Source: Fimbriimonadaceae bacterium
Lineage (GTDB): Bacteria > Armatimonadota > Fimbriimonadia > Fimbriimonadales > Fimbriimonadaceae
Direction: 5' to 3'
NCBI GenBank assembly: GCA_022843485.1
Contig: JALHNM010000002.1
Span: 30,238-94,237, forward strand
Length of the DNA: 64,000 nt
Made by a program: the position numbers and the translations under genes. Shown piece by piece: positions 48,474 through 57,355 of the stretch. The notes beneath the pieces were generated by a model, which ran no database searches, was not told the DNA's origin, and worked only from the letters and a program-made list of their open reading frames with translations. Each line of letters opens with the position of its first letter. Within the stretch, counting starts at the first letter, position 1.

Positions 48474-50304
48474 ACTGCGTCCCCGCGTAGACCGTCTCGC
48501 CGTAGGGGCGGAGGTCGGCGATCGGGATCGAGCCGCCAGGGACCTGCAGCGAGCGGAACGCCTCGGGGTTCGGCGCGACGATGTAGTCCGGGTCGATCTG
48601 CGCCAGTAGAGCCGCCCTCGTCGGCTCGTCCGTGCTGCGGAGGAAGATCGCGGTCGTCTCGGCCCGCCGCCGGTTGTAGTTCGGGGTCTCGCTCCAGTGG
48701 CCGGCGTAGGTGTAGGCCCCGGTGAGGCCGCTGAGCACCGGGTTCAGGTCGGTCAGGAGCGGCCGTCCGAACACCGCCGGCCCGGTCTCGTTCCAAACGC
48801 CCGGCATCGCGATCACGGTCTTGCGCCCGGGCAGACGGTCTAGGGCCTGGATGATGCGGACGGCATCGTTGGAGATGTAGACCGAGTGGAGGGCTGTGCG
48901 GCTGACGTCCGTCCGGATGAAGACCGTCTCGCGCTGGAACCACAGGATCGAAGACGCGCAGATGCCCACGAGGGCGAGGGCAGACGCCATGTTCCGGGTG
49001 CTCCGCTCTCGCCGGGCCAAGAGGACGGCGAGTCCGAGTGACGCCAAGACTGCCCAAGGCACGATGAGCATCATCGCGAGCTTGCGCTGGAACAGGGCAG
49101 GGAAGTAGACGGCGACGAGCCCCATCACCGACCACGCCCAAAAGAGGTTCCAGCCGTCGTCTTCGCTGGCAACGAGGGCCACGATCCCAAGCCCGACCGC
49201 GGCGAGCGCTAGCCAAGGCCCTAGGCTCAGAAACGGCCCGCTCGGGTCGTGCCCCCGTCCGGCGACGAACAGCGCCGCCAGGAGGGCAAGGAGCGCCGCC
49301 CCACCGTACTGCGCCCTGCGTTCCCGCCCGAAGAGCGCGACCGCGGCCAGGGCGACCGACGGCAGGACGCCCAGCAAGACCTGGGGGAACGTCGACGAGA
49401 AGGTCGGCGTCTCGGCCCTTGACTGGAACACGGCGTCCTGCGAAAGGACGTACAGGAACCAAAGCGCCGCGGGCAGCGCCCCCAACCCGATCGTGCCCAC
49501 CCTCAGCGCCCAAGCCAGCGTGGCCCGTCCCCGCGCCAGGCTTGCCACCAACAGCCCGACGAGCACCAACGCGAGCAGCAGCACGTCGTAGCTGTGGATG
49601 TTCATCAGCAGCCCGTAGGCCACGGCTCCGCCGAGAACCGGTCGCCAGGAGTCGCGAGCTTCGAGTGCGGCGATGAGGACCCACAGCATCAGGCACAGGC
49701 TCACCATGAAGAGCCCGTTCGTCAGCATGGAGGGGAAGACGAACGCCTCCGGCTGCCACACGTCGATCGGCAGTCGCCCTCCGAAGAGGGCCTGGAGGGT
49801 CTGCGGGCTGTTCACCGTGACCTCGCCGAACCGCTCCCAGACCAGGAACCCGACGCCGCCGCCGAAGCAGGTGAAGAGCAAAGCGAACTTGGCCTGGAAC
49901 ACGTTGAACCCTGCCCGGAGAACCAACCGGGAGAGCAACAGCACGGCAAGGCACGTGAAGGCGAGCCGCCCGATGGTCGCAGCGACCGGGATCGTGACCA
50001 CCCGCGCAAGCCAGCCGAGCACCAGGAAGTAGGCGTGGAAGGTCAGGCCGGGCTGGGCGTCGAACGTGAACCGGTTGTCGAACAGGAGCCGCCCTTCCAT
50101 CGCCTGGCGCATCCAGGCGGCGTAGACCATGTGGTCGTCCAGGGCCGTCTGGGCACCGAGGTAGAGCGACCCGGTCGGGGCGCTCATCCACCCGATCAAG
50201 GCCGGCACGGCCGCGATCAGGGTGACGGCGAGCGCGAGGACCCTCGCGAACCGGCCCACCTCGGTCTGGCGGAACTTCTCAGCTTCCTGGGCGTCGGTCT
50301 GCAC
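48445..50304 (-). CDS. large polytopic membrane protein
   Basis: A 619-aa protein with about 12-13 hydrophobic helices and a soluble C-terminal part of about 130 residues (from about 480: DRLPGRKTVIAMPGVWNETGPAVFGRPLL..., TGAYTYAGHWSETPNYNRRRAETTAIF). A GT-C glycosyltransferase-like or dolichol-phosphate-mannose-type transferase layout fits (short periplasmic loop after helix 1 with the acidic pair of LDDHMVYAAWM), but the DxD/ExD motif is weak. It overlaps the VanW gene by 29 bases at the 3' ends. GTG start at 50304, with TAGACT 9 bases upstream. Confidence 0.65.
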   Translation of the reverse strand: MQTDAQEAEKFRQTEVGRFARVLALAVTLIAAVPALIGWMSAPTGSLYLGAQTALDDHMVYAAWMRQAMEGRLLFDNRFTFDAQPGLTFHAYFLVLGWLARVVTIPVAATIGRLAFTCLAVLLLSRLVLRAGFNVFQAKFALLFTCFGGGVGFLVWERFGEVTVNSPQTLQALFGGRLPIDVWQPEAFVFPSMLTNGLFMVSLCLMLWVLIAALEARDSWRPVLGGAVAYGLLMNIHSYDVLLLALVLVGLLVASLARGRATLAWALRVGTIGLGALPAALWFLYVLSQDAVFQSRAETPTFSSTFPQVLLGVLPSVALAAVALFGRERRAQYGGAALLALLAALFVAGRGHDPSGPFLSLGPWLALAAVGLGIVALVASEDDGWNLFWAWSVMGLVAVYFPALFQRKLAMMLIVPWAVLASLGLAVLLARRERSTRNMASALALVGICASSILWFQRETVFIRTDVSRTALHSVYISNDAVRIIQALDRLPGRKTVIAMPGVWNETGPAVFGRPLLTDLNPVLSGLTGAYTYAGHWSETPNYNRRRAETTAIFLRSTDEPTRAALLAQIDPDYIVAPNPEAFRSLQVPGGSIPIADLRPYGETVYAGTQFILLKRPRG

Positions 50305-50313
50305 GTCTCCGGC

Positions 50314-50319
50314 AGTCTA
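50314..50319 (-). promoter_or_regulatory. -10-like hexamer before the large membrane protein
   Basis: Minus-strand TAGACT ends 9 bases before the GTG at 50304. Confidence 0.4.
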
Positions 50320-50340
50320 CTGGGTCGCCCCCGGCGGCGT

Positions 50341-50709
50341 TCAATCGGGGATCGGGCGGCCCATGCTCCGGTAGATCCCCTCGATCATCGCCTTGCCCTC
50401 GGTGGCCTCCTTGTTCTTGGGGTCCAGGGCGAGCGCCTCGCGGTAGAGGCGCAGGGCGCGGGGGTACTTCTGGCGGGGCGGTTGGGTCGGCGTGTTCATG
50501 ATCGCCGTGCCGAGGGCGGCGGTGGCGTTCACCCGGGCCTTGCGCAGGCGAGCGTCCTTCGGGGCCTTCTCGTGGGCCGACTTGGCCGAGGTGTACGTCT
50601 TCTCGAGGGCGACGAGGCGCTTCTTCTCGGCCTCGAGTTCCGGCGTCTGGGCGACGGCGAACGTCGCGGCGAGGCCCATGGCGAGGAGGGCGATGATCCT
50701 TGCGGTCAT
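50341..50709 (-). CDS. small secreted TPR-like protein
   Basis: A 122-aa protein with signal peptide (MTARIIALLAMGLAATFAVAQ). The mature part has a helix pair (LEAEKKRLVALEKTYTSAKSAHEKAP) and then one TPR-like unit (YPRALRLYREALALDPKNKEATEGKAMI). Possibly a periplasmic adaptor; function unknown. Its own hexamer TATACT ends 6 bases before the ATG, so it is probably not part of the DUF4350 operon upstream. Confidence 0.65.
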   Translation of the reverse strand: MTARIIALLAMGLAATFAVAQTPELEAEKKRLVALEKTYTSAKSAHEKAPKDARLRKARVNATAALGTAIMNTPTQPPRQKYPRALRLYREALALDPKNKEATEGKAMIEGIYRSMGRPIPD

Positions 50710-50715
50710 TCCTGC

Positions 50716-50721
50716 AGTATA
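50716..50721 (-). promoter_or_regulatory. -10 hexamer, leaderless start
   Basis: Minus-strand TATACT ends 6 bases before the ATG at 50709, in the same GGCTATACTGCAGGA context as the ECF sigma promoter at 44996. Confidence 0.55.
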
Positions 50722-50737
50722 GCCTCGGCGACGGCGG

Positions 50738-51877
50738 TCAGTCGGAGCGGATGGTGTTGCGAGTCCAGGTAGCCGCGCGATCTAGCAACCCCTTCGCCAG
50801 GCCCTGGGCGGCGGCCTCGGACACCCTGCCCTCCTCGGCGTCTAGGCAGGCCTGGAGCGCCTGGCGGTCCTCGTCGCTCAGGCGACGCAGCACCTCCTCG
50901 CGTGCGACGCCCGGGGCAAGGCCAAGGAGCGCTCTTGCCTCGGAGAGGCACGTCTCTCCGATGACCCGTGCCGCGAACCCGCCCCGCCGGCCCCTGGCGA
51001 GGGTCTCGGCCACCGCGTCCACCAACTCCCGCCCTCCGCGTTGGCTGGGCAGGGGCGTTTCGGGCAGCCCGAGTCGTTGGCCGAGGGCGTAGGCCACGAC
51101 GAGGGCGAGGAGCGCGAGCTGCCACTGGACTGCCACCGCCCACGCCCCGACCGTACCTAGGAAGCCCTGGGCCTCGATGTTGCCGAACGTGGCCTCGGCG
51201 AAGACGACCCGACCCCCGGGACGCTGGAGCCGACGAACCGTGTCGAGCATGATCTCCGCGTTCTGCTGCTGACCGAGGAAGCGGTTCGAAACGAGCAGGC
51301 CGTCGCCGATCCGGACCAACATGCCTCGGCCAAGGGAGGCGGCCTCGACGGCGTGCCCAAGCTCGCCCTCCGTCCAAGACCAGAGTGCGGTCGGGGTGCC
51401 GGCGTTCTCGAACGTCGGCTGGAGAGAGTCGACCTCCCCGAAGCGGGTCACCTTGAGTGTGCGGCCCCGGGAGTCCTCGACTTCGGCGTCAACCGATGCC
51501 TGGCTCGCGGTCGAGAACTCGGCGTTCGTCGCGATGGCGAGCGCCCGCCCGCCCCTCTCTACGAACCGGTCGAGGCGCTTGAACACGCCCGGAGGCTCAG
51601 GGGCTTCGTCGAAGGGAGGCGTCTCAGCCATGAAGTCGGACGAGAGGACGCAGACCACGAGGTCGCCCGTACGAAGCTCGGGTCGCAGGCGCCGGTCGAG
51701 TACGACGGTGTACCCGTCCCGTCGCAAGAGCTCGGCGAAGGCGCTCAGCCCACTCGGGCGGTCGTTCGTGACGCTGGGGAGGGCGATGCGGTCTTGTCGG
51801 CTCGCGGTCAGGAACACGGCGGCGACGACGAGAAGTCCGACGAACACGAGGGCGGCCGTCCGGATCGGGCCCTTCAC
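50738..51877 (-). CDS. DUF4350 domain membrane protein
   Basis: A 379-aa protein: an N-terminal transmembrane helix (about 8-24), a DUF4350 region (SGLSAFAELLRRDGYTVVLDRRL..., LDRFVERGGRALAIATN), a second transmembrane helix near 248-268 (WQLALLALVVAYALG), and an Ala/Arg-rich C-terminal domain. DUF4350 proteins usually neighbour DUF4129, MoxR ATPase and DUF58 genes. Here DUF4129 precedes it with 4-base overlap, but MoxR and DUF58 are missing from the cluster. Role unknown. Confidence 0.8.
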   Translation of the reverse strand: MKGPIRTAALVFVGLLVVAAVFLTASRQDRIALPSVTNDRPSGLSAFAELLRRDGYTVVLDRRLRPELRTGDLVVCVLSSDFMAETPPFDEAPEPPGVFKRLDRFVERGGRALAIATNAEFSTASQASVDAEVEDSRGRTLKVTRFGEVDSLQPTFENAGTPTALWSWTEGELGHAVEAASLGRGMLVRIGDGLLVSNRFLGQQQNAEIMLDTVRRLQRPGGRVVFAEATFGNIEAQGFLGTVGAWAVAVQWQLALLALVVAYALGQRLGLPETPLPSQRGGRELVDAVAETLARGRRGGFAARVIGETCLSEARALLGLAPGVAREEVLRRLSDEDRQALQACLDAEEGRVSEAAAQGLAKGLLDRAATWTRNTIRSD

Positions 51878-52797
51878 GCCGCCCTCCGTAATCCGAGCGC
51901 GTCGAGGACGGCCTCATAAGCCGTCCTCATCCTGGCAAGCGTGGAAGCGTCGGCATTGTGGGAGCCGTACCAGACCTCGTCGAAGTCCCGCGTGGGCGGG
52001 GTGAAGTCGAGCCCCTCCGGTCGCTTGGCGCTCGCCATGACCCGGCGGTGGTGCTCCCAGTTCGTGTCCGTCCGGACGAAACGGGCCACCCCACCCTCGT
52101 CGAACCGAATGAGGCAGGCCAAGTACAAGCACCGGACCGCCTCCCGGAAGCGCCCCTCGCGCTCGAGTCCGGCCGCTCGTTCCAGCCACTCGTCCGCGGT
52201 GAGGTCAGGCTCGTCCTCCGCGAGCACGCCCCCGGCCCGTCGCTTCCGGGCGGGCGCCCACTGGAACCGCAGGACGAAGAGGGCCAGCACGATGGCCAAA
52301 CCCACCGCCAGCACCACCCAGACGACCGGTGTGAGGGCTTGGAGGTCGAGGAGCCCGCCCGGCGTGGGCGCGCGCTGCTCGGGGAAAAGGCGCCGCAGGA
52401 GGTCGTTGACCCACTCCCCGAGGCGTTCGAGGGCACCGGTGGCCCAGGTGCGCTCGCGTCCGTCGCCCGTATCGCGGTACCGGGGGTGGCTGAGGATCTC
52501 CTGGGCGGCAACCCCGGGGTCACGGACGCTTTGGCCCTGCGGTGCGGCAGGGTCGAGGGCCTCGCGGAGCCGAAGGGTTCGCACCAGCTGCCCTTTCCGG
52601 TCTGCGAACCGGGTTCGGTCGAGGGCCGCCTTGACGGCCTTGTCCTCGCGGACGCCCTCGGGGAGCCGTTCGACGAGGCGCGAGAGCTCGGCTGACGTCT
52701 GGGCCCGTTCGACCGCCGCCGAATCGACCTCGGCAGGCTGAGCCCACGACCCGGCGAACGCGAGGCTAAGGCAACAGCACAGTACGGCGCGTCTCAT
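51874..52797 (-). CDS. DUF4129 domain protein
   Basis: A 307-aa exported protein with signal peptide (MRRAVLCCCLSLAFAGSWAQ), one transmembrane helix (about 155-175, VVWVVLAVGLAIVLALFVLRF) and a C-terminal DUF4129 domain of about 90 residues (LERAAGLEREGRFREAVRCLYLACLIRFDEGG..., VWYGSHNADASTLARMRTAYEAVLDAL). Overlaps both neighbours (4 bases with DUF4350, 32 bases with the upstream membrane protein gene), a tightly packed operon. Confidence 0.8.
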   Translation of the reverse strand: MRRAVLCCCLSLAFAGSWAQPAEVDSAAVERAQTSAELSRLVERLPEGVREDKAVKAALDRTRFADRKGQLVRTLRLREALDPAAPQGQSVRDPGVAAQEILSHPRYRDTGDGRERTWATGALERLGEWVNDLLRRLFPEQRAPTPGGLLDLQALTPVVWVVLAVGLAIVLALFVLRFQWAPARKRRAGGVLAEDEPDLTADEWLERAAGLEREGRFREAVRCLYLACLIRFDEGGVARFVRTDTNWEHHRRVMASAKRPEGLDFTPPTRDFDEVWYGSHNADASTLARMRTAYEAVLDALGLRRAA

Positions 52798-53809
52798 TCT
52801 CGCTCTCGATGTCGGCAGTCAGGACTTGGATGTCGAACGCCTCCAGCCTCACCCGGCGGTCGTAGTAGAGGACCGTGCAGACCGCCGTCCAGACGGGCAC
52901 GAGGAACCAAAGCGTGAGGTAGCCAGGCAGGGACGAGACGGCCCCCGCTGCCAGCTGAGAGAGTCCGGTGCCCATGAGGTGCCGGTCGACAAGCCGGGCC
53001 AGGTCGAAGGCGCCCACGAGCATCTGGAGGGCGGTGAACAGGGCGATCCCGAGGAGGCCCAGCAGCAGTGCCGCACCGAACGTGGCCCCGCTCGCCGCGG
53101 TCTGCCACCGGACCGACCGCACGAGCCTCGCCGACCTCTTGACGGCCGCCCAGGGCCCTGAGCCTTCCAGGACCGAGACCACCGGCGCGAGCCCGAAGTA
53201 GTGGAGCCCCAACGGCACCAGCGCCCAGCCGAGCGTGTAAAGGCCAACGATGGACAGCCCGGAGACAACGTCGGTAACCATGTTCTGCGTCCCGGTGCGC
53301 TCGGCGACCATCCCCAGCACCATGCCGAAGCCGAAAAGCAGCGCGGGCCCGATCGTCAACACGAGGACCACGAGGGCGCAGGCGACCATCGAGACGGTAG
53401 CTTGCAGGGCGACGCCGCCCCCTCGCCGTGGCACGATCTCGCCCATGACCTGCTGGGAGACGAGGGGCACGGTCTGGACCGCGGACAACCCGAGCCCGGT
53501 GGCGAACAGGGGCAGGGCGACCCCGAGCCCGATCACCGTCACCAGCCCGATCTCGGCCAGCTCGCCGGGGAGGTCGGCGGCCGAACTCGTGAAGAACCCC
53601 GGGATCACGAACCCGGCGTAGAACGTGAGCGCGACGAGGCACAGCAGCATCGGGGCGGCGGTGGCCCGGAGAACCGGCCAGGCGATCCGCTGGTAGAGCC
53701 GCAGAGAGGTGTCGATGAGCTCGGAGCTGGCGTACGGCTTGAGCAGTCGCCTCCGGTCGATCGACCGGAGGCGCCTTTGGTACCCCAAGTACGGCTCGCC
53801 CCTCGACAT
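52766..53809 (-). CDS. polytopic membrane protein of the DUF4129/DUF4350 operon
   Basis: A 347-aa protein with about 6-7 hydrophobic helices (from about 48). The N-terminal 45 residues are basic and soluble (YQRRLRSIDRRRLLKPYASS). It resembles the membrane proteins of unknown function next to DUF4129 genes and has a GSGPWAAVKRSARLVRSVRW segment of the GPDPase-like membrane family. First gene of the operon; TAGAAT ends 9 bases before its ATG. Confidence 0.7.
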   Translation of the reverse strand: MSRGEPYLGYQRRLRSIDRRRLLKPYASSELIDTSLRLYQRIAWPVLRATAAPMLLCLVALTFYAGFVIPGFFTSSAADLPGELAEIGLVTVIGLGVALPLFATGLGLSAVQTVPLVSQQVMGEIVPRRGGGVALQATVSMVACALVVLVLTIGPALLFGFGMVLGMVAERTGTQNMVTDVVSGLSIVGLYTLGWALVPLGLHYFGLAPVVSVLEGSGPWAAVKRSARLVRSVRWQTAASGATFGAALLLGLLGIALFTALQMLVGAFDLARLVDRHLMGTGLSQLAAGAVSSLPGYLTLWFLVPVWTAVCTVLYYDRRVRLEAFDIQVLTADIESENETRRTVLLP

Positions 53810-53818
53810 CCGTCCGGA

Positions 53819-53824
53819 ATTCTA
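53819..53824 (-). promoter_or_regulatory. -10-like hexamer of the DUF4129/DUF4350 operon
   Basis: Minus-strand TAGAAT ends 9 bases before the ATG at 53809. Confidence 0.45.
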
Positions 53825-53914
53825 CAAGGTCCCGGCCGAGGGGTCGAACGGGCCCACCGACCCGCCCCCCAGCGTTCCTTTCCGGGCCATGACACGTACT
53901 CTAGGGCAGAGACC

Positions 53915-54631
53915 ATGACGAGCCTCATCGCCGCCGCCGTGCTTGGGCAAGGGACGCCCACGATCCGCAGCCTCGTCCAGGACGACCTGCGCGACCTCAG
54001 CTTCACTGCCCGCGTCGCCAGTTCCAACCAGGCCGAGCTCCGCAAGATCAACCCGGACTTCGCGAACTCCTACCGCTTCAGCTCGAGCCAGGTCTGGCTC
54101 AAGGAGCCGTTCAAGCTCCGCCTCGAGTCCACAGTGGACGACACCAAGATCTTCTTCATCCTCAATGGGTCGCAGCGCACGGTCCGGGTGCCTCGGGCGG
54201 GGATCAGCCAGCGCGAGGACCTCTCCAAGGCCCCCGGCAAGCGACAGACCCCCCTCGACTTCGGGCTCCTGACCCCCTCGCTGTTCCAAGACTACTTCGT
54301 GGCCAAGTTCGTGCGGACGGAGACCCGCGGCGAGTTCCAGGGCGACCACGTGTTCGACCTGACCTACGTGGCCCGGCTCGACGACACGACCCGCCACCGC
54401 GTCTGGGTCGACCCCACGACCAAGATCACGGCCAAGCGGGAGTGGTACTCCCAGCTCGGCGGCCACCTGATGGCGGTCTTCACCTACGACCAGGTGCGCG
54501 AGGTCTCCGGTGTCTGGATCCCCACCCGGCTCACCGTGCGGAACGCGGACGGGAAGGTCGCCGGCGCGACCACCTATGCGGGCGTGAAGGTCAACTCTGG
54601 CTTGGCCGACTCGCTCTTCGAGGCCCGCTAA
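53915..54631 (+). CDS. LolA/outer membrane lipoprotein-sorting-like protein
   Basis: A 238-aa beta-rich protein (KLRLESTVDDTKIFFILNGSQRTVRVPRAG..., DHVFDLTYVARLDDTTRHRVWVDPTTKITAKREWYSQ..., MAVFTYDQVREVSGVWIPTRLTVRNADGKVAG). This strand pattern is that of the LolA/LolB half-barrel 'outer membrane lipoprotein-sorting protein' family. Signal peptide is short or atypical (MTSLIAAAVLGQG). ATG 53915 is preferred over an upstream frame since TAGGGC ends 7 bases before it. No lol operon is nearby. Confidence 0.7.
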   Translation: MTSLIAAAVLGQGTPTIRSLVQDDLRDLSFTARVASSNQAELRKINPDFANSYRFSSSQVWLKEPFKLRLESTVDDTKIFFILNGSQRTVRVPRAGISQREDLSKAPGKRQTPLDFGLLTPSLFQDYFVAKFVRTETRGEFQGDHVFDLTYVARLDDTTRHRVWVDPTTKITAKREWYSQLGGHLMAVFTYDQVREVSGVWIPTRLTVRNADGKVAGATTYAGVKVNSGLADSLFEAR

Positions 54632-54645
54632 GCTGGGCCCGAGGG

Positions 54646-55659
54646 TCACTTCGCGAGGCGGGTCAGGGTCTCCGAGACGGCTTGGGCCGTGAAGTCGAGG
54701 AGGGCCATCGTCCGGTCGTAGGGCATGCGGGTGGGGCCGATAACGGCCAGCGTCCCCGCCTCGTCGTCGCCCACGAAGAACGCCCTCCGCAGCACGGCGA
54801 GGGACTGCATCGACTCCTGCGGGTTCTCGCGCCCGATCGTCACGCCCTCGCCCGTGGAGGCCTCGTAGAGCGTCTCCTCGTCCTCAAGGCTCTTGAGAAG
54901 GGCCTGGAGGGCGGCTGCGTCGCGCTGGAACTCGGGCTGTGCGACGATGTACTCCTCGCCCTCGGTGATCAAGCGCCCCCGGCCCAGTTCGCGAGCCGTG
55001 GCCCGGAGCACGGCGAAGACCGAGCGCAGTAGCTTCCCGAACACCGGCTCGTCGCTCGGCGGGGTCTTCGTCTTGATGACGCTGCCGAGCGGCTTGCCCT
55101 CGACCGCGTCCCGTATCGCCTCGTTGACCCGCCCGATGTGCTCGAGCGTCACCCCGGGAGGGCAGTCCATAAGGCGGTTCTCGACGTGGCCGTTCTGAAG
55201 GATGAACACGAAGAGCGCCTTCTCCGGCCCGATGGCGGTCACTACGGCTGACCGCACCGTCACCGCTGCGTCCCGGACGGTGGCGGCCACGCTGAGCAGG
55301 TGCGTGAGCCGGCTCAGGGCCTTCGTCGTCTGGCGCAGGATCTCCTTGAACGTGTCCTCTTCGGTCGTGGCCTCTTCGAGCCGGTGTTGGGCGTTCGAGT
55401 CTGGGGTCTGCGGCACGAGGAGGCGGTCGACGTAGTAGCGGTACCCCCGGTCGCTCGGGATGCGCCCTGCGCTCGTGTGGGGCTGTTCCAGGAGCCCCAG
55501 GTCGGTGATCCCGGCGAGCTCGCTGCGGACGGTCGCGCTGCGGACGCCGAGCTCGTAGCGGCTCGCGATGAGTTCGCTCGCCACCGGCTCGGCGGCCTGG
55601 ACGTACTCCACGACCACGGCACGGAGGATCTGCCGCTGCCTCGGGCTGAGTTCGCTCAT
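54646..55659 (-). CDS. hrcA: heat-inducible transcription repressor HrcA
   Basis: A 337-aa HrcA. The winged-helix N terminus (LSPRQRQILRAVVVEYVQAAEPVASELIASRY...VRSATVRSELAGITDLGLLEQPHTSAGRIPSDRGYRYYVD) is diagnostic, followed by the GAF-like region and the C-terminal (SSDEEGTLAVIGPTRMPYDRTMALLDF-type) segment. HrcA binds CIRCE operators to repress groESL/dnaK genes; GroEL folds it. No CIRCE inverted repeat is seen before the gene and no dnaK/grpE follows, so its targets lie elsewhere. TACACT ends 7 bases before the ATG. Confidence 0.94.
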   Translation of the reverse strand: MSELSPRQRQILRAVVVEYVQAAEPVASELIASRYELGVRSATVRSELAGITDLGLLEQPHTSAGRIPSDRGYRYYVDRLLVPQTPDSNAQHRLEEATTEEDTFKEILRQTTKALSRLTHLLSVAATVRDAAVTVRSAVVTAIGPEKALFVFILQNGHVENRLMDCPPGVTLEHIGRVNEAIRDAVEGKPLGSVIKTKTPPSDEPVFGKLLRSVFAVLRATARELGRGRLITEGEEYIVAQPEFQRDAAALQALLKSLEDEETLYEASTGEGVTIGRENPQESMQSLAVLRRAFFVGDDEAGTLAVIGPTRMPYDRTMALLDFTAQAVSETLTRLAK

Positions 55660-55666
55660 GGGGCTG

Positions 55667-55672
55667 AGTGTA
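55667..55672 (-). promoter_or_regulatory. -10 hexamer, leaderless hrcA start
   Basis: Minus-strand TACACT ends 7 bases before the hrcA ATG. Confidence 0.55.
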
Positions 55673-55750
55673 CTAACGAACGCACGGACCGCAAGATTCC
55701 GGCCCTAGTCCGGTGGCGCGGGCCACGAGCGGGCGGGGGGTGATGGTGCG

Positions 55751-55756
55751 TAGAAT
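55751..55756 (+). promoter_or_regulatory. -10 hexamer, leaderless pafA start
   Basis: TAGAAT ends 6 bases before the pafA ATG at 55763. Confidence 0.55.
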
Positions 55757-55762
55757 CCAGGG

Positions 55763-57214
55763 ATGGCCGCCGCCCCGGGGGATCGGATCTTCGGCGTCGA
55801 GACTGAGTTCGGGACGCTCGCCGCCTCCGACGACGTCCGCCCGGAAGAGGTGGTGGAGGCGATCAAGGACCACGTCTTCCGCGAGCAGAGGCTCGGGGCC
55901 CTCGACCTCCACGCCCGCGACGAGGTCTTCGAACCCGCCGAGGCGGGGGGTTTCCTCGTCAACGGGGGTCGGCTCTACATCGACGCCGTCGGCTCGCACC
56001 TCGAGTACGCCACCGCCGAGTGCCGCACCCTGCGCGACCTCGTGGCGAACGACCGGGCCGGTCAGCGCATCGTCGTCCGGGCGATCCGGGAGCTGGGCCT
56101 CCAAGACGAGGTCGACGTCTACAACAACTCGATCGACCACTTCAGCGGCCACACGTTCGGGTGCCACGAGAACTACCTCGTCCGGATGAGCGAGGACTTC
56201 TTCAGCCACAAGGCCCCCTTGCTCTACGCCTTCCTCGTCACCCGCCAGATCTTCGCCGGGGTCGGCCGGGTCGGGGGGCACGTGCTCGCCGTCGGGGGTC
56301 GGCCGAACATGGCCGACGTGAGCGCGAACCCGGTCGACTACATCTGGGTGAGCCAGGTCTACAACGTCTACCCGGACGACTCGGTGCCGTTCCAGCTCAG
56401 CCAGCGGGCCGACCACATCATCAAGACCATCGCGAGCCGGGTGCGGTTCAACCGGGCGATCATCAACCCCAAGTGGGAGCACTTCTACGCCCACGACGGC
56501 ATGCACCGGCTCCACGTGCTGTTCGGGGAGTCGAACCAGAACCCGTTCGCCTACGCCCTCAAGGTGGGGACGACCTCCGTGGTGCTGCGGCTCATCGAGG
56601 ACGGCCTCGTGCCGGAGGAGCTCCAGCTCGCCGAGCCCCTCATCGCCCTGCGCGACGTGAGCCGGGACCAGAGCTACGAGTGGCCGGTGCAGATGGCGGA
56701 CGGGGACGTGGTGACGGCGGTCGACGTCCAGCGCCGGTACCTCGAGCTGGCGCAGCCCTATCGTGGGTCGGGGGCCGAGACCGACTGGGTGCTCGACGAG
56801 TGGGCGTCGGTGCTGGACGGCCTCGAGGACGACCCCATGACGATGCGCGACCGGCTCGATTGGGTCAACAAGCGGCTCGTCGTGGAGGAGTACATGAAGG
56901 AGGAGGGTCTGGACTGGGGCGCCGACGCCCTCCACTCCGTCGACCTGGAGTACCACAACGTCGACCCGGACAAGTCGCTCTACTACGCGGCCCCCGGTCG
57001 TGAGTTCGGGGACGAGCTGGACGTGTTGGACGCCATGACCGAGCCGCCCTCGGACACCCGTGCCTACGGCCGGGCCCAACTCGTACGCAAGGTCCTCGCC
57101 CGCCGGCCCGCGGGGTCGTATATGTTCGACTGGTCCGGCGTGGCCCTGGGGCGGAACCAGTACATCGAGATGCCCGACCCCTTCGACACCTACGCCGACC
57201 TAGCCCGCGGCTGA
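55763..57214 (+). CDS. pafA: Pup/UBact protein ligase PafA-like
   Basis: A 483-aa carboxylate-amine ligase. RIFGVETEFG (metal/ATP Glu cluster), NGGRLYIDAVGSHLEYATAECRTLRDLVANDRAG, YNNSIDHFSGHTFGCHENYLVRM, LSQRADHI...NRAIINPKWEHF, RLHVLFGESNQNPFAYALKVGTTSVVLRLIE and TDTRAY-like SDTRAYGRAQLVRKV match PafA. The VGSHxEYATAEC, DWVxKR (LDWVNKR) and terminal PDPF segments speak for PafA rather than Dop. PafA attaches a Pup-like modifier to lysines, or UBact in Armatimonadota and some other phyla. No proteasome subunit, Mpa/ARC or modifier gene is in the window. Confidence 0.9.
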   Translation: MAAAPGDRIFGVETEFGTLAASDDVRPEEVVEAIKDHVFREQRLGALDLHARDEVFEPAEAGGFLVNGGRLYIDAVGSHLEYATAECRTLRDLVANDRAGQRIVVRAIRELGLQDEVDVYNNSIDHFSGHTFGCHENYLVRMSEDFFSHKAPLLYAFLVTRQIFAGVGRVGGHVLAVGGRPNMADVSANPVDYIWVSQVYNVYPDDSVPFQLSQRADHIIKTIASRVRFNRAIINPKWEHFYAHDGMHRLHVLFGESNQNPFAYALKVGTTSVVLRLIEDGLVPEELQLAEPLIALRDVSRDQSYEWPVQMADGDVVTAVDVQRRYLELAQPYRGSGAETDWVLDEWASVLDGLEDDPMTMRDRLDWVNKRLVVEEYMKEEGLDWGADALHSVDLEYHNVDPDKSLYYAAPGREFGDELDVLDAMTEPPSDTRAYGRAQLVRKVLARRPAGSYMFDWSGVALGRNQYIEMPDPFDTYADLARG

Positions 57215-57225
57215 CCCCGTCGGTT

Positions 57226-57280
57226 GGCCCGGCCTGACCCGGAGACGGGTGGCCCGGCCTGACCCGCAGGGCAGGCCGGG
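57226..57280 (+). repeat. palindromic repeat B: truncated and full copies after pafA
   Basis: Full copy 57251-57280 (arms CCCGGCCTG and CAGGCCGGG, 30 bp) and a truncated left half at 57226-57244. They begin 12 bases after the pafA stop, at the left edge of the repeat island. Confidence 0.75.
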
Positions 57281-57355
57281 TTCCGGGACGAACTCGTGCC
57301 CGACCTAGTGCTCCGCGGCTCGGCCGGGCCACCCGCCGCAGCCCCTCGCCACCCG

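Noticed and set aside
52766..52797. 32-base overlap between the membrane protein and DUF4129 genes as a frameshift
   Set aside because: Both frames carry independent, complete N- and C-terminal features (signal peptide of DUF4129, charged tail of the other), so it is a real overlap.
55660..55762. CIRCE operator upstream of hrcA
   Set aside because: Only a GAGTG-like fragment is present; there is no TTAGCACTC-N9-GAGTGCTAA inverted repeat.
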